This document shows positions 16,771-25,146 of a stretch of 64,000 nucleotides of DNA, one piece after another; positions within the stretch are counted from its first letter, which is position 1; each line of letters opens with the position of its first letter. Origin of the DNA: Planctomycetota bacterium (GTDB lineage: Bacteria > Planctomycetota > Planctomycetia > Pirellulales > PNKZ01); NCBI GenBank assembly GCA_018242585.1, contig JAFEBQ010000006.1, positions 25,148 through 89,147 on the forward strand. Direction: 5' to 3'. Below the pieces are notes generated by a model that was not told the origin of the DNA, did no database searches, and saw nothing but the letters and a program-made list of their open reading frames with translations. The translations under genes and the position numbers were made by a program.

Positions 16771-17796
16771 CTACGCGCAAAATGTGTGTGGCCAGTTTCG
16801 CGCCCTCAAGCCCAAGATCAGCTTCTGAGGATTGGGGCGCGCTTCCAAGGCGCTCGGAATAACAATCTGCTGAGGCAACCGGGCCTTGAACTCTTCAAGC
16901 CCCATGTGAAGCTGTAAGCCCGCCAGCCGGCTTTCACAATCGGGGTTCGTTATGATTCGATAATTCGACTGTACCCCCAACAAACCGTTGTCATATGCCC
17001 CGTGGTGAAGGCGGCACAACGCCAACCCATTGGTCACTTCATCCGTCGATTGGGGATAGGAAACTGGAACGATATGCGCCGCATCAACAAGCTTCAACGC
17101 ACACTGACAAACCGCACACTTATGGCGGTAAGCGTGCAAGACGGCTGGTTTGAATTTGGCATCGCGATATGCACGCATCGTCGTTACTAATTCATAGCGA
17201 CGTGACGCTTGATCTTCGGATTGCGATTCGTCAATGAACATTCGCTCTTCCGTCGTGGTCTCCGGGCCAGTCTCCGCAAGCAGTTGAACGCCAGCGCTGT
17301 CTGCTTCCGAATTGTGAACGGGTAAGCCTTGTTCTACATACCAGAGAAGCGAATCAGGTTCGACCGCGACAACTACTTCCCGGCCCTGGGCGACTGGTCG
17401 AAACTGCGTGCCAATTCCAACGCGCCTGGCAATTGTCAGAGTCGCTAAATTGGTTTGAAAGCTTGACGATCCCTGGGAAAATCGCGTGTGACGGCGAGGA
17501 TCCCAGAAGGCCCAAACTTCAGATTCTCGATTCCATCCACCGATCAATGTTCGTCGGCCTGGTTCAAGGGGAAACTCACTCACGCCAGTTGCTTGGATAC
17601 GCCGCTCATTCGGTGGTCGGCGTCTTCCCCCAGGTGTTATTTCCCAAAGAAACAAGATGCAATCGATCGCCGACGAGCCTGTAATTACGCGAAGCCTGGC
17701 CGGTCGCGCTACATCACGCTGCTGGTTTCTGATGACCGTTGCACCGGCACGTTCTAGTTGGTCAACGAAGAGGTCAACCAGCCTTGAAAAGAGCAC
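16771..17796 (-). CDS. HNH endonuclease, probable type II restriction enzyme
   Basis: A 341-residue protein with a gtg start, 6 bases after the methylase stop, hence co-transcribed. The C-terminal third holds an HNH nuclease core: CAVCQCALKLVDAAHIVPVS, then TNGLALCRLHHGAYDNGL, with a Cys-x2-Cys zinc ligand pair, the catalytic His in AAHIVP and the closing His in LCRLHH. The N-terminal 200 residues have Trp-rich beta segments (LIGGWNRESEVWAFWDPRRH) that may recognise DNA. Type II restriction enzymes with a C-terminal HNH are known. Pairing with an m4C methylase supports a restriction role. It is unrelated to R.PvuII itself, which is much smaller and not HNH. GC is lower than that of its neighbours, suggesting transfer. 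Confidence 0.8.
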   Translation of the reverse strand: MLFSRLVDLFVDQLERAGATVIRNQQRDVARPARLRVITGSSAIDCILFLWEITPGGRRRPPNERRIQATGVSEFPLEPGRRTLIGGWNRESEVWAFWDPRRHTRFSQGSSSFQTNLATLTIARRVGIGTQFRPVAQGREVVVAVEPDSLLWYVEQGLPVHNSEADSAGVQLLAETGPETTTEERMFIDESQSEDQASRRYELVTTMRAYRDAKFKPAVLHAYRHKCAVCQCALKLVDAAHIVPVSYPQSTDEVTNGLALCRLHHGAYDNGLLGVQSNYRIITNPDCESRLAGLQLHMGLEEFKARLPQQIVIPSALEARPNPQKLILGLRARNWPHTFCA

Positions 17797-17802
17797 GTTG
17801 AC

Positions 17803-18795
17803 TTAACTCCCTGGCTTGGATGCCGCAACGCGCCTCTTTCCTATCGGGGCTTGTGCGTTATCGAAGAGCGGTCCTGTTTCAAAACGTAGTATGGAGCCTT
17901 CGACATAGCGTGACTCTAGTTCCGATGCCAACCACCGACGGCCGCTTACGTCGCAAACTGACCCAGTCACATTGCTTCCCGCGAACGGGTCAACTACAAG
18001 ATCACCCTTCGATGTGAGGTAATCAACAAAAAACCGAACCAACTGTTCCGGGTATCTTGCAGGGTGCGGCTTAATGCCCCGCTCTTTGCATTTTCGCAAA
18101 TAAGCGCTATTCGATTCTGTGTTCGCAATAGTGATCAGGTTCGACGGAATCGCCCCCCCGTTGTCGCGCTGAAACTTCGTTGAAATGTCGTGACCTGATG
18201 GCCGCTTCTGTGCCTTATAGCCCTTCTTAATCAACCCCTTCATGCTTTCGCTGTAGGGCTGCAATACCTGTCGATTATCGGCTTTGGGCCATTCAGATTT
18301 GCCGAACCACCAAACCATATTGACCGCGTCTTTGACACGCAGTCGCCGCACAGTCACCCACTCCGCAGGTGTTGGCAATCGCGCCGGGTTGTACCAGTAG
18401 AACTCCTGCGCAAGGCAAAACTCTTTGGCCAACTTCACCGCGAGTTCAAAGTGGTAGATACTGCGGACAGGAACACCTGGCACCCACGCGCCACCAATAT
18501 CAAGCACGAAACTGCCGGTCGGTTTCAGCACGCGCTTAATTTCCAAACAGAATGGCATGAACCATTCAAGATACTTGTCGAGCGGCTCATTGCCGTACTC
18601 CTTCTTACGCGTAAGTGCGAAAGGAGGCGAGGTCATCACGAGGTCAACGCTGTCGCTCGGCAGCTTCGTGAGCAAGTCGATGGCGTCAATCTGGAACATC
18701 GCGCCGCCCGGCGTGCAATAGGCGGGCGTGAATGATGTAAGCCTGAGTTGCTTCGGCCAAGTCAACTCGGTTGAGAAACCGTTTCGTGTTAGCAT
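17803..18795 (-). CDS. N4-cytosine DNA methyltransferase, PvuII-like
   Basis: A 330-residue protein if started at the atg at 18795 (MLTRNGFSTEL), which has an aggg about 10 bases upstream; a longer ttg start at 18834 is less likely. Motif IV is TSPPFALTRKKEYGNEPLDK, followed by FVLDIGGAWVPGVPVRSIYH, FYWYNPARLPTPAEWV, KDAVNMVWWFGKSEWPK, RPSGHDISTKF, HPARYPEQLVRFFVDYLT and motif I DLVVDPFAGSNVTG. The SPPF tetrad with this motif order marks an m4C enzyme. These blocks and the length closely resemble M.PvuII as I remember it, so the target may be CAGCTG or related. It protects host DNA from the adjacent HNH nuclease. No C-protein gene is visible upstream. Confidence 0.9.
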   Translation of the reverse strand: MLTRNGFSTELTWPKQLRLTSFTPAYCTPGGAMFQIDAIDLLTKLPSDSVDLVMTSPPFALTRKKEYGNEPLDKYLEWFMPFCLEIKRVLKPTGSFVLDIGGAWVPGVPVRSIYHFELAVKLAKEFCLAQEFYWYNPARLPTPAEWVTVRRLRVKDAVNMVWWFGKSEWPKADNRQVLQPYSESMKGLIKKGYKAQKRPSGHDISTKFQRDNGGAIPSNLITIANTESNSAYLRKCKERGIKPHPARYPEQLVRFFVDYLTSKGDLVVDPFAGSNVTGSVCDVSGRRWLASELESRYVEGSILRFETGPLFDNAQAPIGKRRVAASKPGS

Positions 18796-19192
18796 CCTGC
18801 AACCCTCGAAAGCGGCATGTTTATCCGTGCTCAATGATTCCTAACACCAATTCAACAGGCGACTTAGGACGAGCGCATCCAACCGTTGATGTCAGTTCGC
18901 GAGTGTACAGTAGCGCCGATTCTCGTTCAACTTGTGGTCGGCCATTTCTCAAGAAATACCGGTTGCCAAGCGTCCTTCACGCAGGATATTTCATGTGAAA
19001 TAGCGTCTCGTGGGGTAAAGCTCGCCTGCGAACGACCTAACCCTATCGCAGCCAAGGCTGCCAGCGATGCGAGTTTGCCTTTTACCGCTGCCAACCTCAC
19101 ACTAATTGCCGGCGGTTACACGAACGATCGACGCATATTGTCGGCGCGCGCAAGCTCGCCTCTCAAAACCTCTCATCCAAAGCGCGCACCTT
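18796..19192. other. non-coding gap upstream of the restriction-modification pair
   Basis: No convincing gene. It is divergent between the methylase and the isomerase-like gene, so it should hold promoters for both. It has moderate GC, like the restriction-modification genes, which may mark the edge of a transferred segment. Neither a clear direct repeat nor an attachment site was found. Confidence 0.45.
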
Positions 19193-20023
19193 ATGAAATT
19201 CGCCATTTGCAACGAGACGTTTCAGGACTGGCCGCACGAGCGGGCGTTCCACTTCGCGCGCGAGGTCGGCTACACGGGCCTGGAAATCGCGCCGTTCACC
19301 ATCAACACCGACGTCCGCCAGATCACGGCCGCCCAGCGCCGCGAAATCCGCGAGCTGGCCGACCAGGCCGACCTCGAGATCATCGGTCTGCACTGGTTGT
19401 TGGCCAAGACCGAGGGGTTTTATCTGACCACGCCCGACGCCGCGGTCCGCACGGCCACGAGCGCCTACCTGGGGGAACTGGCCCGCTGCTGCCGCGATCT
19501 GGGGGGCTCGATCATGGTGCTGGGCTCGCCGCTGCAGCGCATCTTGCTGCCTGGCGTGAGCAACGACGACGCCATGCGCTACGCCGCCGACGTGCTCGAG
19601 CGCTGCATGCCGGTCTGTGAAGAAAATGACGTGACGATTGCGCTCGAACCGCTGTCGCCCGAGTGGGGGCCGTTCTTGAACACGGCGGCCGCAGGGGTCG
19701 AGTTGATGGAAATGGTCGGCTCGCCTCATTGCCGCTTGCACCTCGACTGCATCGCCATGTGTACCGAGCCGACGCCGATTCCAGAGCTGCTCCATCGCCA
19801 CCGCCGCGAGCTGGCCCACTTCCACGCCAACGATCCCAACAAGCAAGGCCCCGGCATGGGGAACCTGGACTTTGTGCCGATCCTCCGCGCGCTGGGCGAG
19901 ATCGATTACCAAGGCTGGGTCTCGGTCGAGGTGTTCGACTACGCGCCAGGTTCGGAGCGATTGGCGCGAGAGAGCATCGAGAATCTTGAGGCGGCGCTGG
20001 CAGAAGTGATGAATGCGGAGTGA
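19193..20023 (+). CDS. sugar phosphate isomerase/epimerase (xylose isomerase-like TIM barrel)
   Basis: A 276-residue protein from the atg at 19193 (MKFAICNETFQDWPHERAF); the longer frame upstream lacks coding character. The AP-endonuclease-2/xylose-isomerase-like barrel is visible: YTGLEIAPFT, LEIIGLHWLL, GSIMVLGSP, VTIALEPLSP (Glu metal ligand), HCRLHLDCIAM (Asp ligand), LAHFHANDPN (His and Asp ligands) and GWVSVEVFDY (Glu ligand). It has no signal peptide, so it is cytoplasmic. Members isomerise or epimerise sugars such as allulose or inosose; the substrate is not readable here. The start has no strong ribosome site. Confidence 0.85.
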   Translation: MKFAICNETFQDWPHERAFHFAREVGYTGLEIAPFTINTDVRQITAAQRREIRELADQADLEIIGLHWLLAKTEGFYLTTPDAAVRTATSAYLGELARCCRDLGGSIMVLGSPLQRILLPGVSNDDAMRYAADVLERCMPVCEENDVTIALEPLSPEWGPFLNTAAAGVELMEMVGSPHCRLHLDCIAMCTEPTPIPELLHRHRRELAHFHANDPNKQGPGMGNLDFVPILRALGEIDYQGWVSVEVFDYAPGSERLARESIENLEAALAEVMNAE

Positions 20024-20130
20024 TGAACCGGAACCAAGTGATGAGTGATGAATGTTGAGTGATGAGTGAAAAGCATGAGGAAAGCATGCTTGCCTTCCAT
20101 TCATCATTCATCATTCCGCACTCATCACTT
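20004..20130. repeat. word-built inverted repeat after the isomerase gene
   Basis: The left side reiterates gatgaa/gagtgatga words (20007-20068) and the right side carries their complement (ttcatcattcatcattccgc, ctcatcac; 20099-20129), with a small palindrome gcatgaggaaagcatgc between. The element overlaps the last codons of the isomerase gene and may serve as its terminator. Confidence 0.6.
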
Positions 20131-20249
20131 TCCCCGGCACAACCCCTACAATTCACGCAACTCTGCCCCGCCGCCGTCCTCTCGGGCGGAAATAAGCTAC
20201 TCTTGTCTCGGGCCATTTCGCTTCTTCCCGGCAAGTCCTTGCTCGTGCA

Positions 20250-21902
20250 GTGTCGCGCATGGAAACGCTCGCGCCAGGCCGTTCTCTCGATGAACTCGTC
20301 GAGCAAACCTCGGGCTTGTACAGCCTGCCCGCGGTCGCGGTTGACGTGTTGGCGTTGACCAACGACCCGCAAGTTGGCGCGGCCGATCTTAAACGCTGCA
20401 TCGAGCACGATCCGGCGCTGGTCGTCAAGCTGCTGCGCGTGGTGAACAGCGCGCTGTTCGGGCTGTCGCGGCCGGTGACCGATCTGACCCAGGCGATCAC
20501 GCTACTCGGCGTAAAGCCATTGAAGCTGCTGGTCCTGGGCTTCAGCTTGCCGCGCAGTCTGAGCGACGGCGTCCAGACGCAAGTCCTGGAAGCCTACTGG
20601 CGGCACGCCCTGACCAAGGCCGTCGCGGCCCGGCACCTGGCCGAGCAACTGCGCACGGCGTCGGGGGACGACGCCTTCCTGGCGGGCTTGCTGGCCGATA
20701 TCGGCTTGCTGGTGTTGATTCAGTCGCTGGGCGATCCTTACGTTCAGGTTGTCCGCCGCGTGCGCCATCTGCAGCGGCAGCTCGACGACGTCGAGCGCCG
20801 CGCGCTGGGCTTTGACCATATCGAGCTGACGGCCCAGTTGCTGCGCCGCTGGAACATGCCGGCCGCGCTGGTCGACGCGATTGCCAGCAGCGCACCGCAC
20901 CTCGACGCCAGCCAGCCGACCCGCGCCGATCGGGAAGGAACGCTGGCCGAAATCTTGGCGCTGGCCGAACATTGGGCGCTCGTGTTGGTCGAGCGCCAGG
21001 ACGACCACCTGCCGCTACTGCTGCAACGACTGCGGCAGCTCAGTGCCATCACCCCCGAGCAATTGACCGGCTGGTCGACCCTGGTCGAATGCCGCGTCCG
21101 CGAGCTGGGCGACGCGTTGTCGATGGCTCTGCCTGACGACCTTGATTACGCCGAAGTGATCACGCAAGCGCATCAACGCCTGAGCGACAATGTCTCGCAA
21201 TGGGCCACCGAGTTGATGACCGCCGGCGCGCGGCGCGCCCCGCGCGGCGATGACGTGGAATTGGGCGATCAAGTCCGGCAATTGATGGCCCTGGCCGGCT
21301 CCCCCTGGTCGGCGCTGCGAGTGGGAGCGTCGGCCAACGCATCGGCGTCGGCCACAGTGCCCGCCGGCGTAGCTGCCGCGCCCCCCGCGGCGAGCGTGCC
21401 TTCGACTCCTCCCCAGGCCACGGCGCCGGCCTCGGCCGTGTCGGCCTTGGAAGAATTGCTCGACCGCGTGCAGCGGATGTCCGATGACTGTCGCCAGGCG
21501 CGATGCGCACTCAGTCTGGTGCTGGTGGCGCTCGACCGCGACGATCGCCAGCGGGCCGAGTTGGGACTCGTGCAGCACACTTCCTGCTGCCAGCAACTGG
21601 CGGCGATCTGCCGACAGGTCGATCACTGGGGCGCGGCCATGATCGAATTGTCGATCAGCCGCTTCGCGCTGCTGTTGCCCAACGCCGATCGGGGCCAGGC
21701 GAGCGATTGCGGCCTGCACGCGCTGCGCTGCGTGCGCGATCGGTTTGCTCATTACCAGCATCCGGTGACCGTCAGCGTCGGCGTGGCGGCGGCCGCGATG
21801 GTGCCCAAGAATTTTTCTGGCCAGCAACTGGTGCTGGCGGCGGCCCGCTGCTTGCAAGCGGCACAAGTGTCGGGCAACACGCTGAAGAGCATCGAGCTCT
21901 AG
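20250..21902 (+). CDS. HDOD-domain signalling protein with degenerate GGDEF-like C-terminus
   Basis: A 550-residue protein. Residues about 15-215 are an HDOD domain: SLPAVAVDVLALTNDP, LKRCIEHDPALVVKLLRVVNSALFG, ITLLGVKPLKLLVLG, DAFLAGLLADIGLLVL and ALGFDHIELTAQLLRRWNMP. As is usual for HDOD, the catalytic HD metal ligands of true HD hydrolases are missing. A helical region and an Ala/Pro/Ser linker (about 370-400) follow. Residues about 405-550 have the shape of a GGDEF domain (SRFALLLPNADRGQASDCGL, VTVSVGVAAAAM) but no GGDEF signature, so cyclase activity is unlikely. The start could be gtg 20250 or the atg three codons later. It is probably an adaptor in stress or motility signalling. Confidence 0.8.
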   Translation: MSRMETLAPGRSLDELVEQTSGLYSLPAVAVDVLALTNDPQVGAADLKRCIEHDPALVVKLLRVVNSALFGLSRPVTDLTQAITLLGVKPLKLLVLGFSLPRSLSDGVQTQVLEAYWRHALTKAVAARHLAEQLRTASGDDAFLAGLLADIGLLVLIQSLGDPYVQVVRRVRHLQRQLDDVERRALGFDHIELTAQLLRRWNMPAALVDAIASSAPHLDASQPTRADREGTLAEILALAEHWALVLVERQDDHLPLLLQRLRQLSAITPEQLTGWSTLVECRVRELGDALSMALPDDLDYAEVITQAHQRLSDNVSQWATELMTAGARRAPRGDDVELGDQVRQLMALAGSPWSALRVGASANASASATVPAGVAAAPPAASVPSTPPQATAPASAVSALEELLDRVQRMSDDCRQARCALSLVLVALDRDDRQRAELGLVQHTSCCQQLAAICRQVDHWGAAMIELSISRFALLLPNADRGQASDCGLHALRCVRDRFAHYQHPVTVSVGVAAAAMVPKNFSGQQLVLAAARCLQAAQVSGNTLKSIEL

Positions 21903-22039
21903 CTCTTCGGTGGGGCAAGGAGTTATGGCGCGCCACGCGGGCCTTGACTTTCCGATCCGGGCCTCGGGCGATATGCTTCCGTTAGGGCCGCGAGAGTGTT
22001 TTTCCGCGCGACGATCCTTGTCCGACGAGCGATTTCGAG

Positions 22040-23176
22040 ATGACTGATTCGGCCGACCATGAACCGCCGGCAACTCCCCGGTCGTCGGCCGAGTGGAACC
22101 CCAGGCCGCCCTCTTCGGCGGGCGGCGAGCCGCCCCGCCCCGCTTCGCTCGACGCGCCGGCGGAAACCTTGCTGCCTCCCGTCCAGGCCGAAATCGTCGA
22201 GCCGGTGCGGGTGCATGTCAGAAATCCTTACGCGCCGCGTCCAGGGGCGTCACACCAGTCCCTGCCGCCGGACCAGCAATATGCTCAGCCCCGGCAACGG
22301 CGCCTGATCCTGCCGCTGGTGCTGTTTCTGGTGACGTGCCTGTCGACGTTTTGGGCCGGCGCCGCCGGCAGCGAAGGCCCCGAAGGGCCGATGATCGCCG
22401 TGGGGCTGCCGATCGATCCGCTGTACGTGCTGGCCGCGGCTGTCGAGACCGTCGCCGATCATTGGCATGACGGCCTGATGTACATGCTGGCCGTGATGGC
22501 GATTCTATTGGCCCACGAGATGGGACACTTCATCCAGGCGGTTCGTCACCGCGTGCCGGCCAGCTTGCCCTATTTCATTCCGATGCCGATCTCGCCACTG
22601 GGGACGATGGGAGCGCTGATCGCCATGCGCGGCTCGCAAGCCGACCGGCGGCAATTGTTCGACATCGGCATCAGCGGCCCGATCGCGGGCTTGCTGGTGG
22701 CGCTGCCGGTCGCGTGGATTGGCATCGCCCAGAGTCAGCCCGGCAATAGCCCGATGATCTTCAACGACCCGCTGGTCTTGAAGTGGATGGTCCACTGGCT
22801 CCATCCGAACCTGGGTCCGAACGATTCGCTGGCCTGGAATCCGCTCTATATGGCCGGCTGGGTCGGGATGCTGATCACCGGCTTGAACATGATGCCGATC
22901 AGCCAGTTGGACGGCGGGCACGTGGCCTATGCCCTGTTCGGTCGCGGGGCCCACTGGCTGGCGCGCGGACTCGTGGTCGCGGCGGGTATCGCCATGGCCA
23001 TCTCGCAGCAGCCGACCTGGATCGTGATGCTGGCCTTGGTGATGCTGATCGGGACCGATCACCCGCGCACGGCCAACGACGCGGCGCCGATTGGCTGGTT
23101 CCGACGCATGCTGGGACTGGCGTCGCTATTGATCCCGCTGGTCTGCTTCGTGCCGGTGCCGATCTCGGGGAATTAG
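22040..23176 (+). CDS. site-2 protease family (M50) intramembrane metalloprotease
   Basis: A 378-residue protein with a Pro-rich cytoplasmic N-terminus (1-85) and about six membrane segments. The zinc motif HEMGH is at 159-163 in a hydrophobic segment (MAILLAHEMGHF) and the third-ligand motif QLDGGH at 289-294. Between them lie the PMPISPLGTMGALI and GISGPIAGLL segments typical of EcsC/sll0862-like M50 members. There is no PDZ domain. It should cleave a membrane-embedded substrate, for example an anti-sigma factor or signal remnant; no anti-sigma gene is adjacent. It stands 137 bases after the HDOD gene and may be transcribed with it. Confidence 0.88.
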   Translation: MTDSADHEPPATPRSSAEWNPRPPSSAGGEPPRPASLDAPAETLLPPVQAEIVEPVRVHVRNPYAPRPGASHQSLPPDQQYAQPRQRRLILPLVLFLVTCLSTFWAGAAGSEGPEGPMIAVGLPIDPLYVLAAAVETVADHWHDGLMYMLAVMAILLAHEMGHFIQAVRHRVPASLPYFIPMPISPLGTMGALIAMRGSQADRRQLFDIGISGPIAGLLVALPVAWIGIAQSQPGNSPMIFNDPLVLKWMVHWLHPNLGPNDSLAWNPLYMAGWVGMLITGLNMMPISQLDGGHVAYALFGRGAHWLARGLVVAAGIAMAISQQPTWIVMLALVMLIGTDHPRTANDAAPIGWFRRMLGLASLLIPLVCFVPVPISGN

Positions 23177-23177
23177 G

Positions 23178-23270
23178 AAACGATAAATGATGAACGAGAA
23201 GCGATAAACGGAAGACATGCGGAGCGGGCACGTGCCCGGCCTCCCTTCATTTATCGTTCATCGTTTCGCG
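23178..23270. repeat. word-built inverted repeat (cgataaatgatgaacg)
   Basis: The left arm aaacgataaatgatgaacga with gcgataaac (23178-23209) is answered by ttcatttatcgttcatcgtt (about 23246-23265), around a GC palindrome gggcacgtgccc. It sits between the convergent M50 and TPR-like genes, so it may terminate both. Confidence 0.65.
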
Positions 23271-23282
23271 TGGATCGTTTCC

Positions 23283-23885
23283 CTAGGGCGCAAACGGGTT
23301 CGCGGGCGCGGCCGGATTGGCGGGCGCGGCCCCGGGCGCTGGCGGCGTGGGCGCGGCCCCGGGCTCGGCTGGCGCAGCGCCTGGCTCGCCTGCCGGAGCG
23401 GCGGCCATGGGCTTGGCCGGAGCGACCGGTGTGCCGCCGGCAATCGCTCGGCGATTTGATTCATAACGCTTGGCGCGCACCTGTTCGCGCTGCTTGGCGG
23501 CCAGCACTCGAGCTTCGACCCGGTAGTTTTCCAGCATCGCCCGGCTGCTTCCTTGCACGCGCTCCAAGCTCCGGCTCACGTCGTAGAACTGGGACGATTC
23601 GCTGGTCTCGAGCTTGGCGGCCTTCATGAAGTCAGCGCGGCCGTCCGGCTGTCGCCCCAGGTTCAGACAGCACAGCCCGCGGAAGTAATACGGCCGCGGG
23701 TCGTTGATGCCCGCCTCGATGGCGGCGGTGAACAGTTTATGGGCTTCGGTGTAATTGCCGCTGAAATAGTAGTGAACCCCTTTGCCGTACTCTTCTTCGA
23801 GCGCTTCGCTCGACAGCCCGGCCAGCGCCACGCCCGAGCAACTCAACAGGCAACCCAACACCGCGGTGAAGACGGCGCGTTTCAT
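23283..23885 (-). CDS. exported TPR-like protein
   Basis: A 200-residue protein if started at the atg at 23885, which is preceded by gggag and gives the signal peptide MKRAVFTAVLGCLLSCSGVA; the 13 codons upstream are probably not translated. The mature part has two tetratricopeptide-like units: EEYGKGVHYYFSGNYTEAHK and DPRPYYFRGLCCLNLGRQPD. A basic coiled segment (about 95-140, EARVLAAKQREQVRAKRYES) follows, then a Pro/Ala-rich tail to the end. It likely acts in the periplasm as a protein-binding component. No partner is evident in the neighbourhood. Confidence 0.75.
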   Translation of the reverse strand: MKRAVFTAVLGCLLSCSGVALAGLSSEALEEEYGKGVHYYFSGNYTEAHKLFTAAIEAGINDPRPYYFRGLCCLNLGRQPDGRADFMKAAKLETSESSQFYDVSRSLERVQGSSRAMLENYRVEARVLAAKQREQVRAKRYESNRRAIAGGTPVAPAKPMAAAPAGEPGAAPAEPGAAPTPPAPGAAPANPAAPANPFAP

Positions 23886-23990
23886 CTCAATTCTCCCGAT
23901 CGATAACCAGTAAGCGTGACTCAAACTGAACCAAGTGCAACGGGCGTGCCGCGGGATGGCCCGCGTCCGCCGAGTCGATCTATCAGACGA

Positions 23991-24590
23991 CTACAGCGGC
24001 TTGACCATTAGGTTCTTGTACCAGACCTTGCTCTTTGGATCGTGCTGCTGCAGCGCGACATAGCCGCGCGTGAACGAGTTCTTTTCGTCCACGAAGTCGA
24101 CGACCGTCTTGCCGTTGACCTTGATGATGATGTGGTTCCCTTGGCAGATGACGTGCTGGATCCACCAGGTGTCGTCGGCCACGAGTTGTTCGCGAACGTC
24201 GACAAAGTGGTACAGCGTGCCGGTTCGCTTGGGATCCTTGTGGCTGTTGTTCACCTGGGCTTCGTAACCCTTGGGGAACTTCGGCCCCATCGCGGTGCGG
24301 AAGTACATGCCCGAGTTGCTGCCGGCGGCCAGCTTGATGTCGGCTTTGAACTCCAGGTCGGTGAACTCCTGGCGGACGTAGAACAAGTGGCTGACCGCGC
24401 CGTGGCCGGCCAAGGCGTCTTCTTCGACCGTCCAGCTTTCGGGGCTCTCGTTGGCCTGCCAGCCGTCCAGCGTCTTGCCGTCGAAAATGCGAATCCAGCC
24501 CTCGGCGTCGGGCGTTGGCTCGGCAGCCCGGGCCGTTACGTTCAGCGACAACACACACAACAACGCGGTCAGCGGCGCAAACCATTTCAC
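23991..24590 (-). CDS. DUF1080 (3-keto-disaccharide hydrolase-like) exported protein
   Basis: A 199-residue protein from the gtg at 24590, with gagg upstream; this start gives a clean signal peptide MKWFAPLTALLCVLSLNVTARA. The single jelly-roll (concanavalin-like) domain is of DUF1080 type: GWIRIFDGKTLDGWQ, WTVEEDALAGHG, FKADIKLAAGSNSGMYFRT, KGYEAQVNNSH, GTLYHFVD, WIQHVICQGNHIIIKVNGKT and GYVALQQHDPKSKVWYKNL. Planctomycetes carry many of these. Some family members hydrolyse 3-keto-glycosides and others probably only bind sugars. It acts outside the inner membrane. It stands alone, with a large repeat element upstream. Confidence 0.88.
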   Translation of the reverse strand: MKWFAPLTALLCVLSLNVTARAAEPTPDAEGWIRIFDGKTLDGWQANESPESWTVEEDALAGHGAVSHLFYVRQEFTDLEFKADIKLAAGSNSGMYFRTAMGPKFPKGYEAQVNNSHKDPKRTGTLYHFVDVREQLVADDTWWIQHVICQGNHIIIKVNGKTVVDFVDEKNSFTRGYVALQQHDPKSKVWYKNLMVKPL

Positions 24591-24706
24591 GGCACGGTAC
24601 CTCGGGCGGGGCGGGGGCAAAAAGTGGAGTAGAGCCAAGTTTGGCCTCACCGCCGGGCCAAGGCAACAGGCAGATGATGGTTTTTTGCCACTGCATAGGG
24701 GATTAA

Positions 24707-25095
24707 CCACGGAGTCACAGCGGACACGGAGAAAACACGGAGAGGATGGGGATTGAAATGTGGGGATAGAAGCCCTGGGCACTTTCCCGTTTAGCCCCAG
24801 GGCCATACGCCAGCGCGCTGCCGCTTCCTGACAAATTTGAACCGCAAAGACGCAAAGGTCGCAAAGAAATCCGATTAGAATTCGACCACGACGACACGAC
24901 GTAGGAAGTGATGCACGATAAGTGCCGAGTAATGGACTCTCGCGGGCCTATGGCTCGGGGCTAAACCACAAGCGTACGTTACTTCCGCGTTCTCCTCCCA
25001 CGTCTTCCTTTGCGTCTTTGCGGTTCATTTTTCTTGGTACTTTCCGACGTCGTGCCCGTCGTGCCCGTCGTGTCGTCGTGGTCGAATCCCCTTCG
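24707..25095. repeat. large composite inverted intergenic element
   Basis: The gap 24591-25146 has no gene. It carries several modules and their inverted counterparts: gaaccgcaaagacgcaaagg (24839) against ctttgcgtctttgcggttc (25013); cgaccacgacgacacgacg (24881) against its complement at 25047-25087; gtttagccccagggccatac (24789) against ggcctatggctcggggctaa (24944). It opens with accacggagtcacagcggac and a further cacggag word. Arms are imperfect. The same words occur in other gaps of the window. Confidence 0.65.
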
Positions 25096-25146
25096 TCATT
25101 CGTCATTTCGTAGCATTGTGCCTCGATGGTAAAGACCCGCCGCCGC

